Assembly: GCF_022179245.1 (NCBI RefSeq)
Contig: NZ_BPQM01000141.1
Location: 1-39,829 of the forward strand
Source of the DNA: Methylobacterium gregans
Lineage (GTDB): Bacteria > Pseudomonadota > Alphaproteobacteria > Rhizobiales > Beijerinckiaceae
Direction: 5' to 3'
Length of the DNA stretch: 39,829 nucleotides
The notes under the pieces are model-generated. The model worked only from the letters and a program-made list of their open reading frames with translations, searched no databases and was not told where the DNA came from. This document shows, piece by piece, positions 24,818 to 35,275 of this stretch; position 1 is the stretch's first letter, and every line of letters begins with the position of its first letter. The translations under genes were made by a program, and so were the position numbers.

Positions 24818-25268
24818 TGCATGTCCTCCCTAGATCAGTACAGAGACTAACTAATCCGAGGTTTCACGCAGGATCAGCGGCACTTCCGGAAAGCAGCTTT
24901 CCATTTTTGGGCGATCAGGCAGCGTGCCCTGTATAGGCGCACGGAGCGACCGTCGCGCGACCGCTGGCTTGATGAAGAAGTGGTTTCGGGGTTCGGCACG
25001 TCGCCTGTGGACAAAGTCCTCCGGCGCGAAGGCCGCTGCGGACCGGGGTCACGGACAAGCGACCCGATTCCGCGCAGGCCCCTCAGCTACGGACAGCGCT
25101 CCGACATCCGGTAGACGCCGCCAGAGCGCGGCGGTGGGGCTCCAGGCCGGATCTGCGAACGGATCAGGCGGCCATGCCTCTCGGTTTCGGGGCAGGCTTG
25201 CGATCTGCGCCGGGCGTCGGCGTTGCGCGCCGCGCGACCCGTCGCGATCCCTGGGCCGGAACACTTGG
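24818..25268. other. Intergenic region between RTX and GGDEF-EAL genes
   Basis: No convincing coding frame. The RTX promoter should lie at 24820-24910. A perfect 7-bp inverted repeat GGAAAGC-A-GCTTTCC is at 24888-24902, followed by ATTTTT; this could be an operator for the RTX gene. The rest is GC-rich and featureless to my reading. Confidence 0.4.
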
Positions 25269-27671
25269 TCACGCCGCAGCGGTGGCGGGAGCCCCCTCCG
25301 CCGGATGCGTGTGCGCGCCGAACGTCTCGATCGCCGCCGGGCGCCCCATCAGGTAGCCCTGCGCGGCGTGGCAGCTCTCGTCGGCGAGGAAGCGCAGTTC
25401 CCCTTCGGTCTCGACGCCCTCCGCGAGGATCGGCAAGCCCAGGCCGCGCCCGAGGCCCAGAACCGAGCGCACAATGGCCGCGGCCTGCTCGTTCGCGTCG
25501 ACATCCCGGATGAAGGAGGCGTCGATCTTGATCTTGTCGAACGGATAGGCCCGCAGGTTTGAGAGCGACGAGTAGCCGGTTCCGAAATCGTCCATCGCGA
25601 TCCGCAGCCCGAGCGCCTTCAGTTGCCGCAAGGCCGCCTGCGCCCGGCCGGGATCCCGGATCAGGGCGGTCTCGGTGATCTCGATCTCCAGGCGCTCCGG
25701 CTTCAATCCCGTCTGGAACAGCACCTCGTGCACCACTTGGACGAAGTGGGGCGCGAGGATCTGCACGGCGGAGACGTTGACGGCCACGGACAGGGGATTC
25801 GCCCAGGTCGCGGCCTGTCGGCAGGCCTCGCGCAGTACCCACTCGCCGATCTGCAGGATCGCGCCGCTCTCCTCGGCGATCGGGATGAAGTCGGCCGGCG
25901 AGACCATGCCGCGCTGGGGATGCGTCCAGCGGAGCAGCACCTCGAAGCCCACCACCGTCCCGCTGTCGACGTCGCATTGCGGCTGGTAGACGAGATGCAT
26001 CTCGCCGCGCGCCACCGCATGACGCATGTCGTGCTCGAGCCGACGCCGCTCGCGAACCTCGACGCCCATCTTCGCCTCGAAGAAGCGGTAGGTGCCGCGC
26101 CCCTCGGACTTGGCGCGGTAGAGGGCCGTGTCGGCGTAGCTCAGGAGAAGCGCGCGGTCCTGCGCGTCGTCGGGGTAGAGCGCGATGCCGATGCTGGTGG
26201 CGACGGTCGGGCTTGCCGAAGCCGTGTTCCCGCTGCGCAGGGCTTCGAGGATCTGCTCGGCCAAGCGGCCCGCCGCGGTGGCGGAGGTGCAGGGCGTCAT
26301 CACGGCGAACTCGTCGCCGCCCAGGCGCGCCATCATCTGCGTGTCGTCGAGGATCTCGCCGACGGCGCGGGCGACGGTCACGAGCAGGGCGTCGCCCGCC
26401 GCGTGGCCGAACACGTCGTTCACCTCCTTGAACCGATCGAGATCCAGGCAGAGCACCGCCAGCTTGCGCCCGGTTGCGGCGGCGATCTTCATCTCCTGAT
26501 CGAGCCGATGGTTGAAGTTCGCCCGGTTGGCGAGGCCCGTGAGCGCGTCGTGGTGCGCGAGGAACTGGATCCGCCCTTCCGCGCGTCGACGGGCGCGCAG
26601 ATCCCGCACGGCGAGCGCGTAGTGGGGCTGGTTGCCGTACGTGACCGGCCGCACGAGCAGTTCGACGGGGATCACCCCGCCCTGCGCCTGGCGAAGCTCG
26701 GCCTCGACCGCTTGGTCGGTTTGACTCGCCAGCATCGTGAGCGTCGCCACAGCCGGCAGGAACCGGCTCAGCTCCGTTCCCGGCAGATCGTCGGCCGACA
26801 GCCCGACCAGACGGCCGAAGCTGTCGTTGGCGCTGACGATGGCGTCCCCGCGGCAGACCACCAGCCCCTCGATCGCCGCATTGGCCAAGCTGTGCAGCCG
26901 CGCCTGCTCCCGCACCGCGATGCGCCGGTCGCGGATATCCACCCCGAGGGCCGCGCAGGCGAGCAGCAGGATGGCGAGGCTGGCCAGCGCGACGCCGACC
27001 GCGAGCCAGCGCGACGGGATCGCGGCCTCGGAGACGAGAATGGTCGGGTCGGGAGCGATCGTCACCGCGCCCATGGCGGTGAAGTGATGGCTGCAGATGG
27101 CCGCAACCAGCACGAGCGCCGCCACCGCCCGGCGGCGGACGCCCCCGTCGCCGAGCCCCATGGCAAGCGCGACGCTGCCGAGGGTGGAGCCGAGGAGGAG
27201 CGATACCGTGACGAGGATCGGGTCCCAGTGGATGCGGGCCCCGACCTCGTAGGCGGCCATGCCGGTGTAGTGCATGGCGGCGATTCCGACGCCGAGCACC
27301 GCACCGCCGAACACCGCCCCCCCGAGGGCCGGCGCCGCCGGGGATGTACGAGCCAGCGCGAGAGTGAGCGCGGCACCGGTCAGGACGACGGCGTAGATGA
27401 GCGAGAGCGCGGTCAGGCCGACATGGTAGGCGCTGGGCAGACCGGGCTCGAAGGCGAGCATCGCGATGAAGTGCGTCGCCCAGATTCCGGATCCGCCCGC
27501 AATGGCCGCGATCGTGATCCAGGCCGCACGGAGACGGCCCGCGGATTTCCTGGCGTGACACAGAAGCTCGATGCAGGTGGTCGCTGCGAGCGTGCAGACG
27601 AACGCCGCGAGCGCAACGAGCCAGAGATCATGATCTCCCGTGATGCATCCGACGACCTTGAGCATGCGCAT
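25269..27671 (-). CDS. MHYT-PAS-GGDEF-EAL cyclic-di-GMP signalling protein
   Basis: Inner-membrane enzyme making and/or degrading c-di-GMP. Residues 1-245 form the seven-helix MHYT sensor with motifs WATHFIAM, AAMHYTGM and CSHHFTAM; the first and third depart from M-H-[YF]-[TI]. A PAS-like segment spans about 258-360. The GGDEF domain (370-530) has an intact active site GGDEF at 451-455, but lacks the RxxD inhibitory site (LDDT instead). The EAL domain (545-790) has GFEVLLRW, NVSA, ITETALI, DDFGTGYSSL and AEGVE, so the phosphodiesterase residues look complete despite EVL for EAL. Start at 27671 or two codons on; neither has a clear SD. A CtrA-like site lies about 80 bases upstream. Confidence 0.9.
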   Translation of the reverse strand: MRMLKVVGCITGDHDLWLVALAAFVCTLAATTCIELLCHARKSAGRLRAAWITIAAIAGGSGIWATHFIAMLAFEPGLPSAYHVGLTALSLIYAVVLTGAALTLALARTSPAAPALGGAVFGGAVLGVGIAAMHYTGMAAYEVGARIHWDPILVTVSLLLGSTLGSVALAMGLGDGGVRRRAVAALVLVAAICSHHFTAMGAVTIAPDPTILVSEAAIPSRWLAVGVALASLAILLLACAALGVDIRDRRIAVREQARLHSLANAAIEGLVVCRGDAIVSANDSFGRLVGLSADDLPGTELSRFLPAVATLTMLASQTDQAVEAELRQAQGGVIPVELLVRPVTYGNQPHYALAVRDLRARRRAEGRIQFLAHHDALTGLANRANFNHRLDQEMKIAAATGRKLAVLCLDLDRFKEVNDVFGHAAGDALLVTVARAVGEILDDTQMMARLGGDEFAVMTPCTSATAAGRLAEQILEALRSGNTASASPTVATSIGIALYPDDAQDRALLLSYADTALYRAKSEGRGTYRFFEAKMGVEVRERRRLEHDMRHAVARGEMHLVYQPQCDVDSGTVVGFEVLLRWTHPQRGMVSPADFIPIAEESGAILQIGEWVLREACRQAATWANPLSVAVNVSAVQILAPHFVQVVHEVLFQTGLKPERLEIEITETALIRDPGRAQAALRQLKALGLRIAMDDFGTGYSSLSNLRAYPFDKIKIDASFIRDVDANEQAAAIVRSVLGLGRGLGLPILAEGVETEGELRFLADESCHAAQGYLMGRPAAIETFGAHTHPAEGAPATAAA

Positions 27672-27749
27672 CACAGCGAGTCCACAATTCGGTTGTGAAC
27701 CACCATAACCCGTGCCGGCCGCCCATCCAAAAACACAAATCAAGCAAAC

Positions 27750-27768
27750 ATGGTTAAATACCAAGTAA
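27750..27768 (-). promoter_or_regulatory. CtrA-like binding site
   Basis: On the minus strand it reads TTAC-N7-TTAACCAT. The CtrA consensus is TTAA-N7-TTAA, and TTAACCAT is the usual extended half-site, so one base differs. It lies 79-97 bases upstream of the GGDEF-EAL start in an AT-rich region, a proper place for cell-cycle control. Confidence 0.45.
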
Positions 27769-27842
27769 GAAAATAATATGCAAACGTCAAGGGCGCTCAG
27801 TTTTTAGCATGTTCCGCATGGCGCCACGAAAAATTGAAAGAT

Positions 27843-27880
27843 AGCAACCTGTGACCGACAGATAATCATCTCAGGTTGCT
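27843..27880. repeat. 9-bp inverted repeat with 20-base spacer
   Basis: AGCAACCTG (27843-27851) and CAGGTTGCT (27872-27880) are perfectly complementary. The gene-free stretch 27672-28069 is AT-rich at its left end and otherwise holds only this repeat and the CtrA-like site. It might be an operator, a hairpin of a small RNA, or the end signal of the leftward gene at 28070. Confidence 0.4.
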
Positions 27881-28069
27881 GCGGGCATTCTTGCCGCTCG
27901 GTCATGATCCCACCTCCCGTGATGCGGTTTCATTATGGGGTAGGTCGTTGAGATCCTTCCGGCTGTTCGAACGAGCCCGTCAACGCAGCGGGGTGGACGA
28001 CGCGTCCGGGAACCGGGTGAGACCGTCGCGGGGCGTGCACCGCGCCCCAGCTCGGGCGCTTCCGCTCCA

Positions 28070-28846
28070 TCACTGACGTGCACAGATGGCGCGGGCTCTG
28101 AGAGCCGCCGGTGCCCGTCCCAGGCCGATGCAGTAGATGCTGCTCTCGTCCATCGCAGGCCGCTCGCCGCCGCTGCAGGTTCCGTTCACGGCGAACTCGT
28201 CCTCCCGGCAAGTGGCGACGCACCGAGCCCCGCCGGCGCAGTCCTCGACCTGCACGCGCAAGGCGATCCCCGCTGCCGCAGGCGCCCCCGGCGGCCCGGC
28301 GGGGCCGGCAGGACCGCGCTCCCCTTGGGGGCCGCGCGGACCGGGCTCGCCCTTCTCGCCGCGCTGACCCGCCGGTCCGACCTGACCGGCAGCACCGGCC
28401 TCGCCCGTCTCGCCGCGCACGCCCTGCGGACCCTCCGGTCCCTGCGGACCGGCGATCCCCTGCGGTCCCCGCGGCCCGACCTCGGGCTTCGCCAGGTTCG
28501 CGGCGGGCAGCAATCTGGCAGGTTTCGGCTCGGCCGCGGCGACCCGCTCGGGTTCGCGCGGCGCGCAGTAGCCGACCACGACGTCGCGCGCCTCGGCGCC
28601 GGCCTTCAGGCGCGCGATACAGCGCGCCGGATGGTAGGGTATCTGGAAGGCAAAACGGCCCTCGGCATCCGTCTCGGATGTGTAGGCCTCGTCGAGGGCG
28701 ACCTTTTCTTTGCGGGGCGGATTGATTCGGCCGAAGATCTGCAGGCTGCCGCCGTTGATCATGGCCATCGTGACGGAGATCTCCGCCCGTGCCGCCGCGC
28801 TCGACAGGAGCGTTCCGACGACGATCGCAGCGCAATACCTGAGCAC
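28070..28846 (-). CDS. Secreted collagen-like protein
   Basis: A 258-residue protein from the GTG at 28846, which follows GGGAGAAG and gives an ideal Sec signal peptide MLRYCAAIVVGTLLSSAAARA; the far ATG at 28987 adds a charged tail before it. The mature part has a beta-type domain (MINGGSLQIFGRI to GYCAPRE), then about 22 Gly-X-Y triplets such as GPRGPQGIAG, GPQGPEGPQG and GPAGPAGPPG, then a Cys-rich C-terminal domain with eight cysteines (from VEDCAGGARC onward). It should form a triple helix outside the cytoplasm or in the periplasm. Function unknown; adhesion or surface structure is a guess. Neighbours give no hint. Confidence 0.8.
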   Translation of the reverse strand: MLRYCAAIVVGTLLSSAAARAEISVTMAMINGGSLQIFGRINPPRKEKVALDEAYTSETDAEGRFAFQIPYHPARCIARLKAGAEARDVVVGYCAPREPERVAAAEPKPARLLPAANLAKPEVGPRGPQGIAGPQGPEGPQGVRGETGEAGAAGQVGPAGQRGEKGEPGPRGPQGERGPAGPAGPPGAPAAAGIALRVQVEDCAGGARCVATCREDEFAVNGTCSGGERPAMDESSIYCIGLGRAPAALRARAICARQ

Positions 28847-29091
28847 GGCGCTTCTCCCAGCGTTCCATGGTCGCTCAGCGTACCGAGGCCGGTCCCGATG
28901 GATAAGCGTGCGGATTGGGTAGGCGAGGGCGAAAGAGGATGGTTCATTCCGCCCGCCGGGCTCAGCCGCCGCGCCGCGACTGTGCATGGATCCGGAGTTC
29001 GCCTCCGATGGCGCGCGGAACCCCGACTCTTGGACGGAGGTGGCGCGTTCGACCGTGAAAACCGCAGCATCGGAGCGACCTGCGAACGCTG

Positions 29092-29167
29092 TGGTGGGCC
29101 CGGCAGGACTCGAACCTGCAACCAGACCGTTATGAGCGGTCGGCTCTAACCATTGAGCTACAGGCCC
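29092..29167 (-). tRNA. tRNA with CAU anticodon, probably tRNA-Ile2
   Basis: A complete 76-base cloverleaf with encoded CCA (29094-29092). The acceptor 5' GGGCCTG pairs with 3' CGGGCCC (one G-T). The T arm contains GGTTCGAGTCC. The anticodon loop CTCATAA has CAU at 29134-29132. CAU serves elongator Met, initiator Met or lysidine-modified Ile2. The first base pair G1-C72 rules against an initiator (which has a C1-A72 mismatch). The stem CCGCTCATAACGG resembles alphaproteobacterial tRNA-Ile2 more than elongator Met; this is by resemblance and not certain. Confidence 0.9.
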
Positions 29168-29538
29168 TTACTCAAGAACAGCAGTTCCTTGAGCAAGACA
29201 TCTGTCGTCGGCCTCGTCACAGGCGACAGAAACGGCGACAGAGATCCCTCGCTGAGTACCCTTGGGACGGGGTTTCGGCAAGGGGAGGGGCCCCCGGGGG
29301 TGGACCCGCGGGATCGCGAAACACACGCGACGGGGCTGCGGGCTGGAACGAGGGCGGCGCGGGAGCACCAACGTGGTCGAGCCACGACGATGGGCCTGAC
29401 GTTGACCTATCGTTCAAAGGTCGCGCCAGGGCGCTTGCCGGCCTCGGAATCACACCGGGGCGGGGTTGCTCCGAACCATCACAGGCACCGCCGGTTGAGC
29501 GGGTATGGTCGGGAGAGATGTGCCGCCCGGGAGTTGAG
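29168..29538. other. Intergenic region between tRNA and CDC48-like gene
   Basis: No convincing coding frame. CTCAAG-AAC and GTTCCTTGAG (29171-29193) form a short imperfect inverted repeat immediately 5' of the tRNA. The promoters for the leftward tRNA and the rightward ATPase must lie here. A G-rich stretch is at 29280-29320. Confidence 0.4.
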
Positions 29539-31806
<2,268 letters not shown>

Positions 31807-31808
31807 GC

Positions 31809-31835
31809 GCGCCCGCCTGGGGGCGGCGCGGTTTT
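31809..31835 (+). terminator. Terminator of the CDC48-like gene
   Basis: GCGCC-c-GCC (31809-31817) pairs with GGCGGCGC (31822-31829) around TGGG, with one bulged C, followed after GG by TTTT. It begins two bases after the stop. Confidence 0.65.
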
Positions 31836-31870
31836 GACGGTGTGGGAGCTGCCCTGCGCGGAGAGCAAGA

Positions 31871-32533
31871 TCAGCTGCTGGCGGGCCGTGGCCGCTCATG
31901 CGCTCCGGGGCATCCTCGCCTCGTCAGGTCTGCACGCCTCGGTATCGGCGCTATCCGATCGACGGCCGCCTCCGCCACAACGCCGATCAGGGCCCCCGCC
32001 AGCACGTCGACGGGGAAGTGTGCTCCCCGCACAACCTGAGCAGCGATCACGCCGGCCGCGGCGACATAGGCGGGGCGCTTGATCTCCGGATAGGCGCGAG
32101 CGGCCGCACACGCGACGGCAGCACTCAGGGCCGAATGACCCGACGGAAAGGATTGCCACGGCCCGACGCTCGTCCCCGGCCAGCCTCGCGCGTAAAACCC
32201 CTCGTCCATGACGACGTTCGGGCGGGTGCGGTGGACCGTCCGCTTCAGACCCGTCTTCACGACGCTGGCCAGGATGCCGGCCTCCAGCATGTGCCGCCCT
32301 GCCGCGGCGAGCCGGTGATCGCGTGCGATCGTGCCCCAGGCCAAGGTGCCGACGGAGAGGGCGAGCAGGGACTGCCAGCTTCCGACCTCGCTGGCCCGTG
32401 CCAGCGCACGGACCCCCGGATGATCCTTGGCGCGAGCCAGCTTCAGCCCCGCGGCGACATCGGCAGCCTCGACGCGGTTGGACGGGTTGGCAGCCGTGGC
32501 GTGAGGCGGTCGGATCGGGGAGCGCGCAAGCAT
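31871..32533 (-). CDS. PAP2-family phosphatase
   Basis: A membrane phosphatase of the phosphatidic-acid-phosphatase type 2 superfamily, about 220 residues. All three motifs are intact: KRTVHRTRPN (K-x6-R-P), PSGHS, and RGAHFPVD (R-x3-H-x3-D). Several hydrophobic segments surround them (WQSLLALSVGTLAW, AYVAAAGVIAAQVV, VLAGALIGVV). It probably removes phosphate from a lipid such as undecaprenyl pyrophosphate, phosphatidate or a lipid A precursor. The start is ambiguous: ATG at 32533 or at 32578; the extra 15 residues of the longer form show no conserved pattern. It converges on the ATPase gene and is divergent from the hydrolase gene. Confidence 0.85.
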   Translation of the reverse strand: MLARSPIRPPHATAANPSNRVEAADVAAGLKLARAKDHPGVRALARASEVGSWQSLLALSVGTLAWGTIARDHRLAAAGRHMLEAGILASVVKTGLKRTVHRTRPNVVMDEGFYARGWPGTSVGPWQSFPSGHSALSAAVACAAARAYPEIKRPAYVAAAGVIAAQVVRGAHFPVDVLAGALIGVVAEAAVDRIAPIPRRADLTRRGCPGAHERPRPASS

Positions 32534-32814
32534 GGCCGTAAACGCACACCATCGGCAATCGTTCGGTATCACCGTCATCGGAGATTGGGCCGTGGCTCAG
32601 CGGTCGCCGCGCCCTCCGACAGGGCGCTCACGGGGCGAGGACGTGCACGGGGACGCCTACGGGCGGCATCCCGACTCGGATCGTCGCGCGTCTGCCGACC
32701 GGCTGACACGCTGTTGGAAACGCAACGGCGTCCTCGGCGCCTCCCTCGACGTCCGTTTCCCGCTGTGGTTGTTGAGCCTACCGGCCATTGCAACGAGCCG
32801 GAGGGGGAAAGGCC

Positions 32815-34779
32815 ATGCGGACCGGTCTGGCTCTTGCCGGCGCACTCGGATGCGCGCTCTGCGTCGTGCCCGCGCAAGCGCGCATCACGGGCATCGATAT
32901 CACCGCCGTCGAGCCTTTCGCGGATGGCGCGGAATTTGGGACCGCCGGCGCCTACGAGCGGGTGATCGGAACGGCCCGGGGCGAGCTCGATCCGGCCGAT
33001 CCGGCGAATGCCGGCATCGCCGACATCGCCTTGGCGCCTCGCAATGCCCGCGGGATGGTGGAGTACAGGACCGACCTGTTCATTCTGCGGCCGAAGGATC
33101 CCGCCCGCGGCAGCGGCACGCTGCTGTTCGAGGTGCTGAACCGCGGCCGCAAGTTCCTGTTCAACTGGGTCCTCGACGCCCCCGCCCAGGCGGCGCAGGC
33201 CGTCAACGATCCGCGCAGCGCCACGGATGCTGGCACCGGCCTGGTCCTGCGCCGCGGCGACACCATCGTCTGGTCGGGCTGGGAGGCGGACGCGCTGCGT
33301 CAGCAAGGCGGCATGGCGATCGACGTGCCGGTGGCCTCCCGCAACGGCAGGCCGATCGTGGAGACCGTGCGGGACGAGCTTGTCAGCGCGACGCGCGGCC
33401 CGCCGGAGGCCCCGTTCTACCTCACCTTCAAGGCCGCCAGCCAGGACAAGGCGGCTGCGCAGCTGACCGTCCGGCGCCGGGAGGCCGATCCGCCCCGGCC
33501 GGTGCCGCCGGAGGCGTGGCACTACGCGACGCCCCGGCAGCTCGAACTGCTGCCGAAGGGCACCAAGCCGCTGCCCGGCTCGATCTACCAGTTCACCTAC
33601 CAGGCCACCGAGCCGAAGGTGCTCGGTATCGGCTTTGCCGCGACGCGCGACGTGGTGGCCCATCTGCGCGGCGATGCAGCCGGCGGGGCGAACCCGGCCG
33701 GCGGCGTGATCCGGCACGCCGTGGCGCTCGGCATCTCGCAGAGCGGGCGCTATCTGCGCGACTTCATCTACCAGGGCTTCAACCGCGACGAGGACGGCCG
33801 CCGGGTCTTCGACGGCGTGCTCTCGCACATCGCCGGCATCGGGGGCGTCTTCCTCAACGCCCGGTTCGGCCAGCCCTCGCGCACGAACACGCAGCACGAG
33901 GACCACCTCTACCCGGAGAACGCCTTCCCGTTCTCGGCAGCCAGCCAGCACGACCCCGTCACGGGGCGGACGGGCACACTCCTGCGCGGCGACGGGTTCG
34001 ACCCGCTTCTCATCGAGGTGAACACCGGCACCGAGTACTGGCAGAAGGGCGCCTCGCTTCTGACCACCGACCCTGCCGGCCGCGCCGACGTGCCGCTGCC
34101 CGACACGGCGCGGGCCTTCCTGGTCTCGAGCGGCTTCCATTACGGCCGAGCCGGCCTGACCTCGACCAAGGGGCCGTGCGCCAACATGCGCAGCACCCTC
34201 AACCCGGCACCGGCCGTGCGGGCTCTGCTCGTCGCGCTGGAGGAGTGGGTGAAGGACGGGAAGGCCCCGCCCGACAGCCGCGTCCCTCGCCTGTCCGACG
34301 GCACGCTGGTCGAGGCTGCCGATGCCGGCTTCCCCTTCATGGTCGGCGTGCCGGTGCCCACGGCGCCGAACGCGATCGCGCGTTTCAGCACCTACGTCGA
34401 TCCGCGCCCGGAGGGCGGGCCGCAGTACCGGCCGCTCGTGCCGCGGGTCGATGCCGACGGCAACGACGTGGCGGGCATCCGCCTGCCGGCGGTCGCGGCC
34501 CCGCGCGCCACGTTCACGGGCTGGAACCTGTACGCCGATCCGTTCCCGGCCGGCGCTCTGTGCGACCGCGAGGGCAGCCAGCTTCCGTTCGCACGGACCC
34601 GGGCCGAGCGGGAGGCCGGCGGTGATCCGCGCCCGTCGCTGGAGGAGCGCTACCCCGACGCCGATGCCTTCGTCGCAGCCGTCACGAAATCGGTCGACGC
34701 TCTCGTGGCCGATCGCCTCCTGCTACGGGAGGATGGCGATCGCCTCGTGGCCACCGCCCGCGATGAGGCTTCGCGTTAG
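32815..34779 (+). CDS. Secreted alpha/beta-hydrolase domain protein
   Basis: A 654-residue exported protein with a Sec signal peptide MRTGLALAGALGCALC...AQA. It matches the large alpha/beta-hydrolase domain family often annotated only as 'alpha/beta hydrolase domain-containing'. The probable nucleophile elbow is G-I-S-Q-S-G-R, inside HAVALGISQSGRYLRDFIYQ, and a downstream VNTGTEYWQKGASLL segment is typical of the family. Substrate is unknown; an ester or lactone is likely from the fold. The start at 32815 has a GGAGGGGGAAAGG SD region. It stands alone, with the PAP2 gene divergent on the left and the tmRNA gene 80-100 bases to the right. Confidence 0.82.
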   Translation: MRTGLALAGALGCALCVVPAQARITGIDITAVEPFADGAEFGTAGAYERVIGTARGELDPADPANAGIADIALAPRNARGMVEYRTDLFILRPKDPARGSGTLLFEVLNRGRKFLFNWVLDAPAQAAQAVNDPRSATDAGTGLVLRRGDTIVWSGWEADALRQQGGMAIDVPVASRNGRPIVETVRDELVSATRGPPEAPFYLTFKAASQDKAAAQLTVRRREADPPRPVPPEAWHYATPRQLELLPKGTKPLPGSIYQFTYQATEPKVLGIGFAATRDVVAHLRGDAAGGANPAGGVIRHAVALGISQSGRYLRDFIYQGFNRDEDGRRVFDGVLSHIAGIGGVFLNARFGQPSRTNTQHEDHLYPENAFPFSAASQHDPVTGRTGTLLRGDGFDPLLIEVNTGTEYWQKGASLLTTDPAGRADVPLPDTARAFLVSSGFHYGRAGLTSTKGPCANMRSTLNPAPAVRALLVALEEWVKDGKAPPDSRVPRLSDGTLVEAADAGFPFMVGVPVPTAPNAIARFSTYVDPRPEGGPQYRPLVPRVDADGNDVAGIRLPAVAAPRATFTGWNLYADPFPAGALCDREGSQLPFARTRAEREAGGDPRPSLEERYPDADAFVAAVTKSVDALVADRLLLREDGDRLVATARDEASR

Positions 34780-34864
34780 CCAGGCACGACCGGCCTGCTC
34801 GCGGCCGACCTTCAGGATGCGGCGGAGCGGTCCTGCACGAAGCGGCCCCCTGGACTGCGCCGGG

Positions 34865-34949
34865 GAGGCGCGGTAAGATCGCGGCACGGTTGATGACCGG
34901 TTCGTAATAACGTTTCAGGACCCGGGGGCAGTGCCCGGCGCCTCCACCA
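34865..34949 (+). ncRNA. ssrA: tmRNA, acceptor piece (permuted ssrA)
   Basis: The 3' tRNA-like piece of a two-piece transfer-messenger RNA. The 3' end CGCCTCC-A-CCA (34939-34949) is complementary to GGGGGCG at 35033-35039, giving a 7-bp acceptor stem with one G-T pair. The T arm is CCGGG-GGCAGTG-CCCGG (34922-34938), a non-canonical T loop I associate with split alphaproteobacterial tmRNAs. AAGATC (34875-34880) pairs with GATCTT in the coding piece and GCGG (34881-34884) with CCGC, forming helix 2. The 5' end is approximate. Role: with SmpB, rescues stalled ribosomes. Confidence 0.88.
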
Positions 34950-35032
34950 CGAGCACCTTGCCCCGGGTACCGCACGGGGATCAGAGCGAACGGCCGTCGT
35001 TGCGAGCCGCGCGTTGCCAGGGTGCTTCTGAT

Positions 35033-35249
35033 GGGGGCGAAACAGGATCGACTGGACGGTAAAAGTTCCGCGAGTTTGATCTTGCTTCGGCAAGGTACAA
35101 TGCGACTCTGAGGTAGGTACTCCTCGTCTGGCGCGAGCAACCCTCGTTTCAGGCAACAGGGCCAAAAACTAAATGCCAACGATAACGTTGTCATGGATGC
35201 CCGCCTCGCGGCGTAAGCATCTTGCGGCAGGGTAGCCGTAGAAACAGAA
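35033..35249 (+). ncRNA. ssrA: tmRNA, coding piece with degradation tag
   Basis: Begins GGGGGCGAAACAGGATCGAC, the standard tmRNA 5' end. A pseudoknot-1 type hairpin CTTGC-TTCG-GCAAG is at 35081-35094. The tag frame starts with resume codon GCC at 35175 and encodes ANDNVVMDARLAA, stopping at TAA 35214-35216; AND(N) at the start and LAA at the end are the universal tag features recognised by ClpXP. The 83 bases 34950-35032 between the pieces would be cut out of the precursor. The gene order (acceptor first, coding second) is the permuted form known from alphaproteobacteria. The 3' end is approximate. Confidence 0.92.
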
Positions 35250-35275
35250 CCCGGGGCTTCGGCCCCGGGACCCAC
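35250..35275 (+). terminator. Terminator of ssrA
   Basis: CCCGGGGC-TTCG-GCCCCGGG (35250-35269) is a perfect 8-bp stem with a TTCG tetraloop, 33 bases past the tag stop, followed by a pyrimidine-rich tail (CCCACCCTTTCTC). Confidence 0.7.

Noticed and set aside
25087..27561. 824-codon minus-strand frame overlapping the GGDEF-EAL gene
   Set aside because: It is the shifted frame of the real gene; it shows no domains and is extremely Arg-rich.
29171..29193. Inverted repeat beside the tRNA as an integration attachment site
   Set aside because: No integrase gene, no duplicated tRNA 3' end and no mobile element are nearby.
35177..35190. LacI-like operator CAACG-ATAA-CGTTG
   Set aside because: It lies inside the tmRNA tag reading frame and is explained by the codons.
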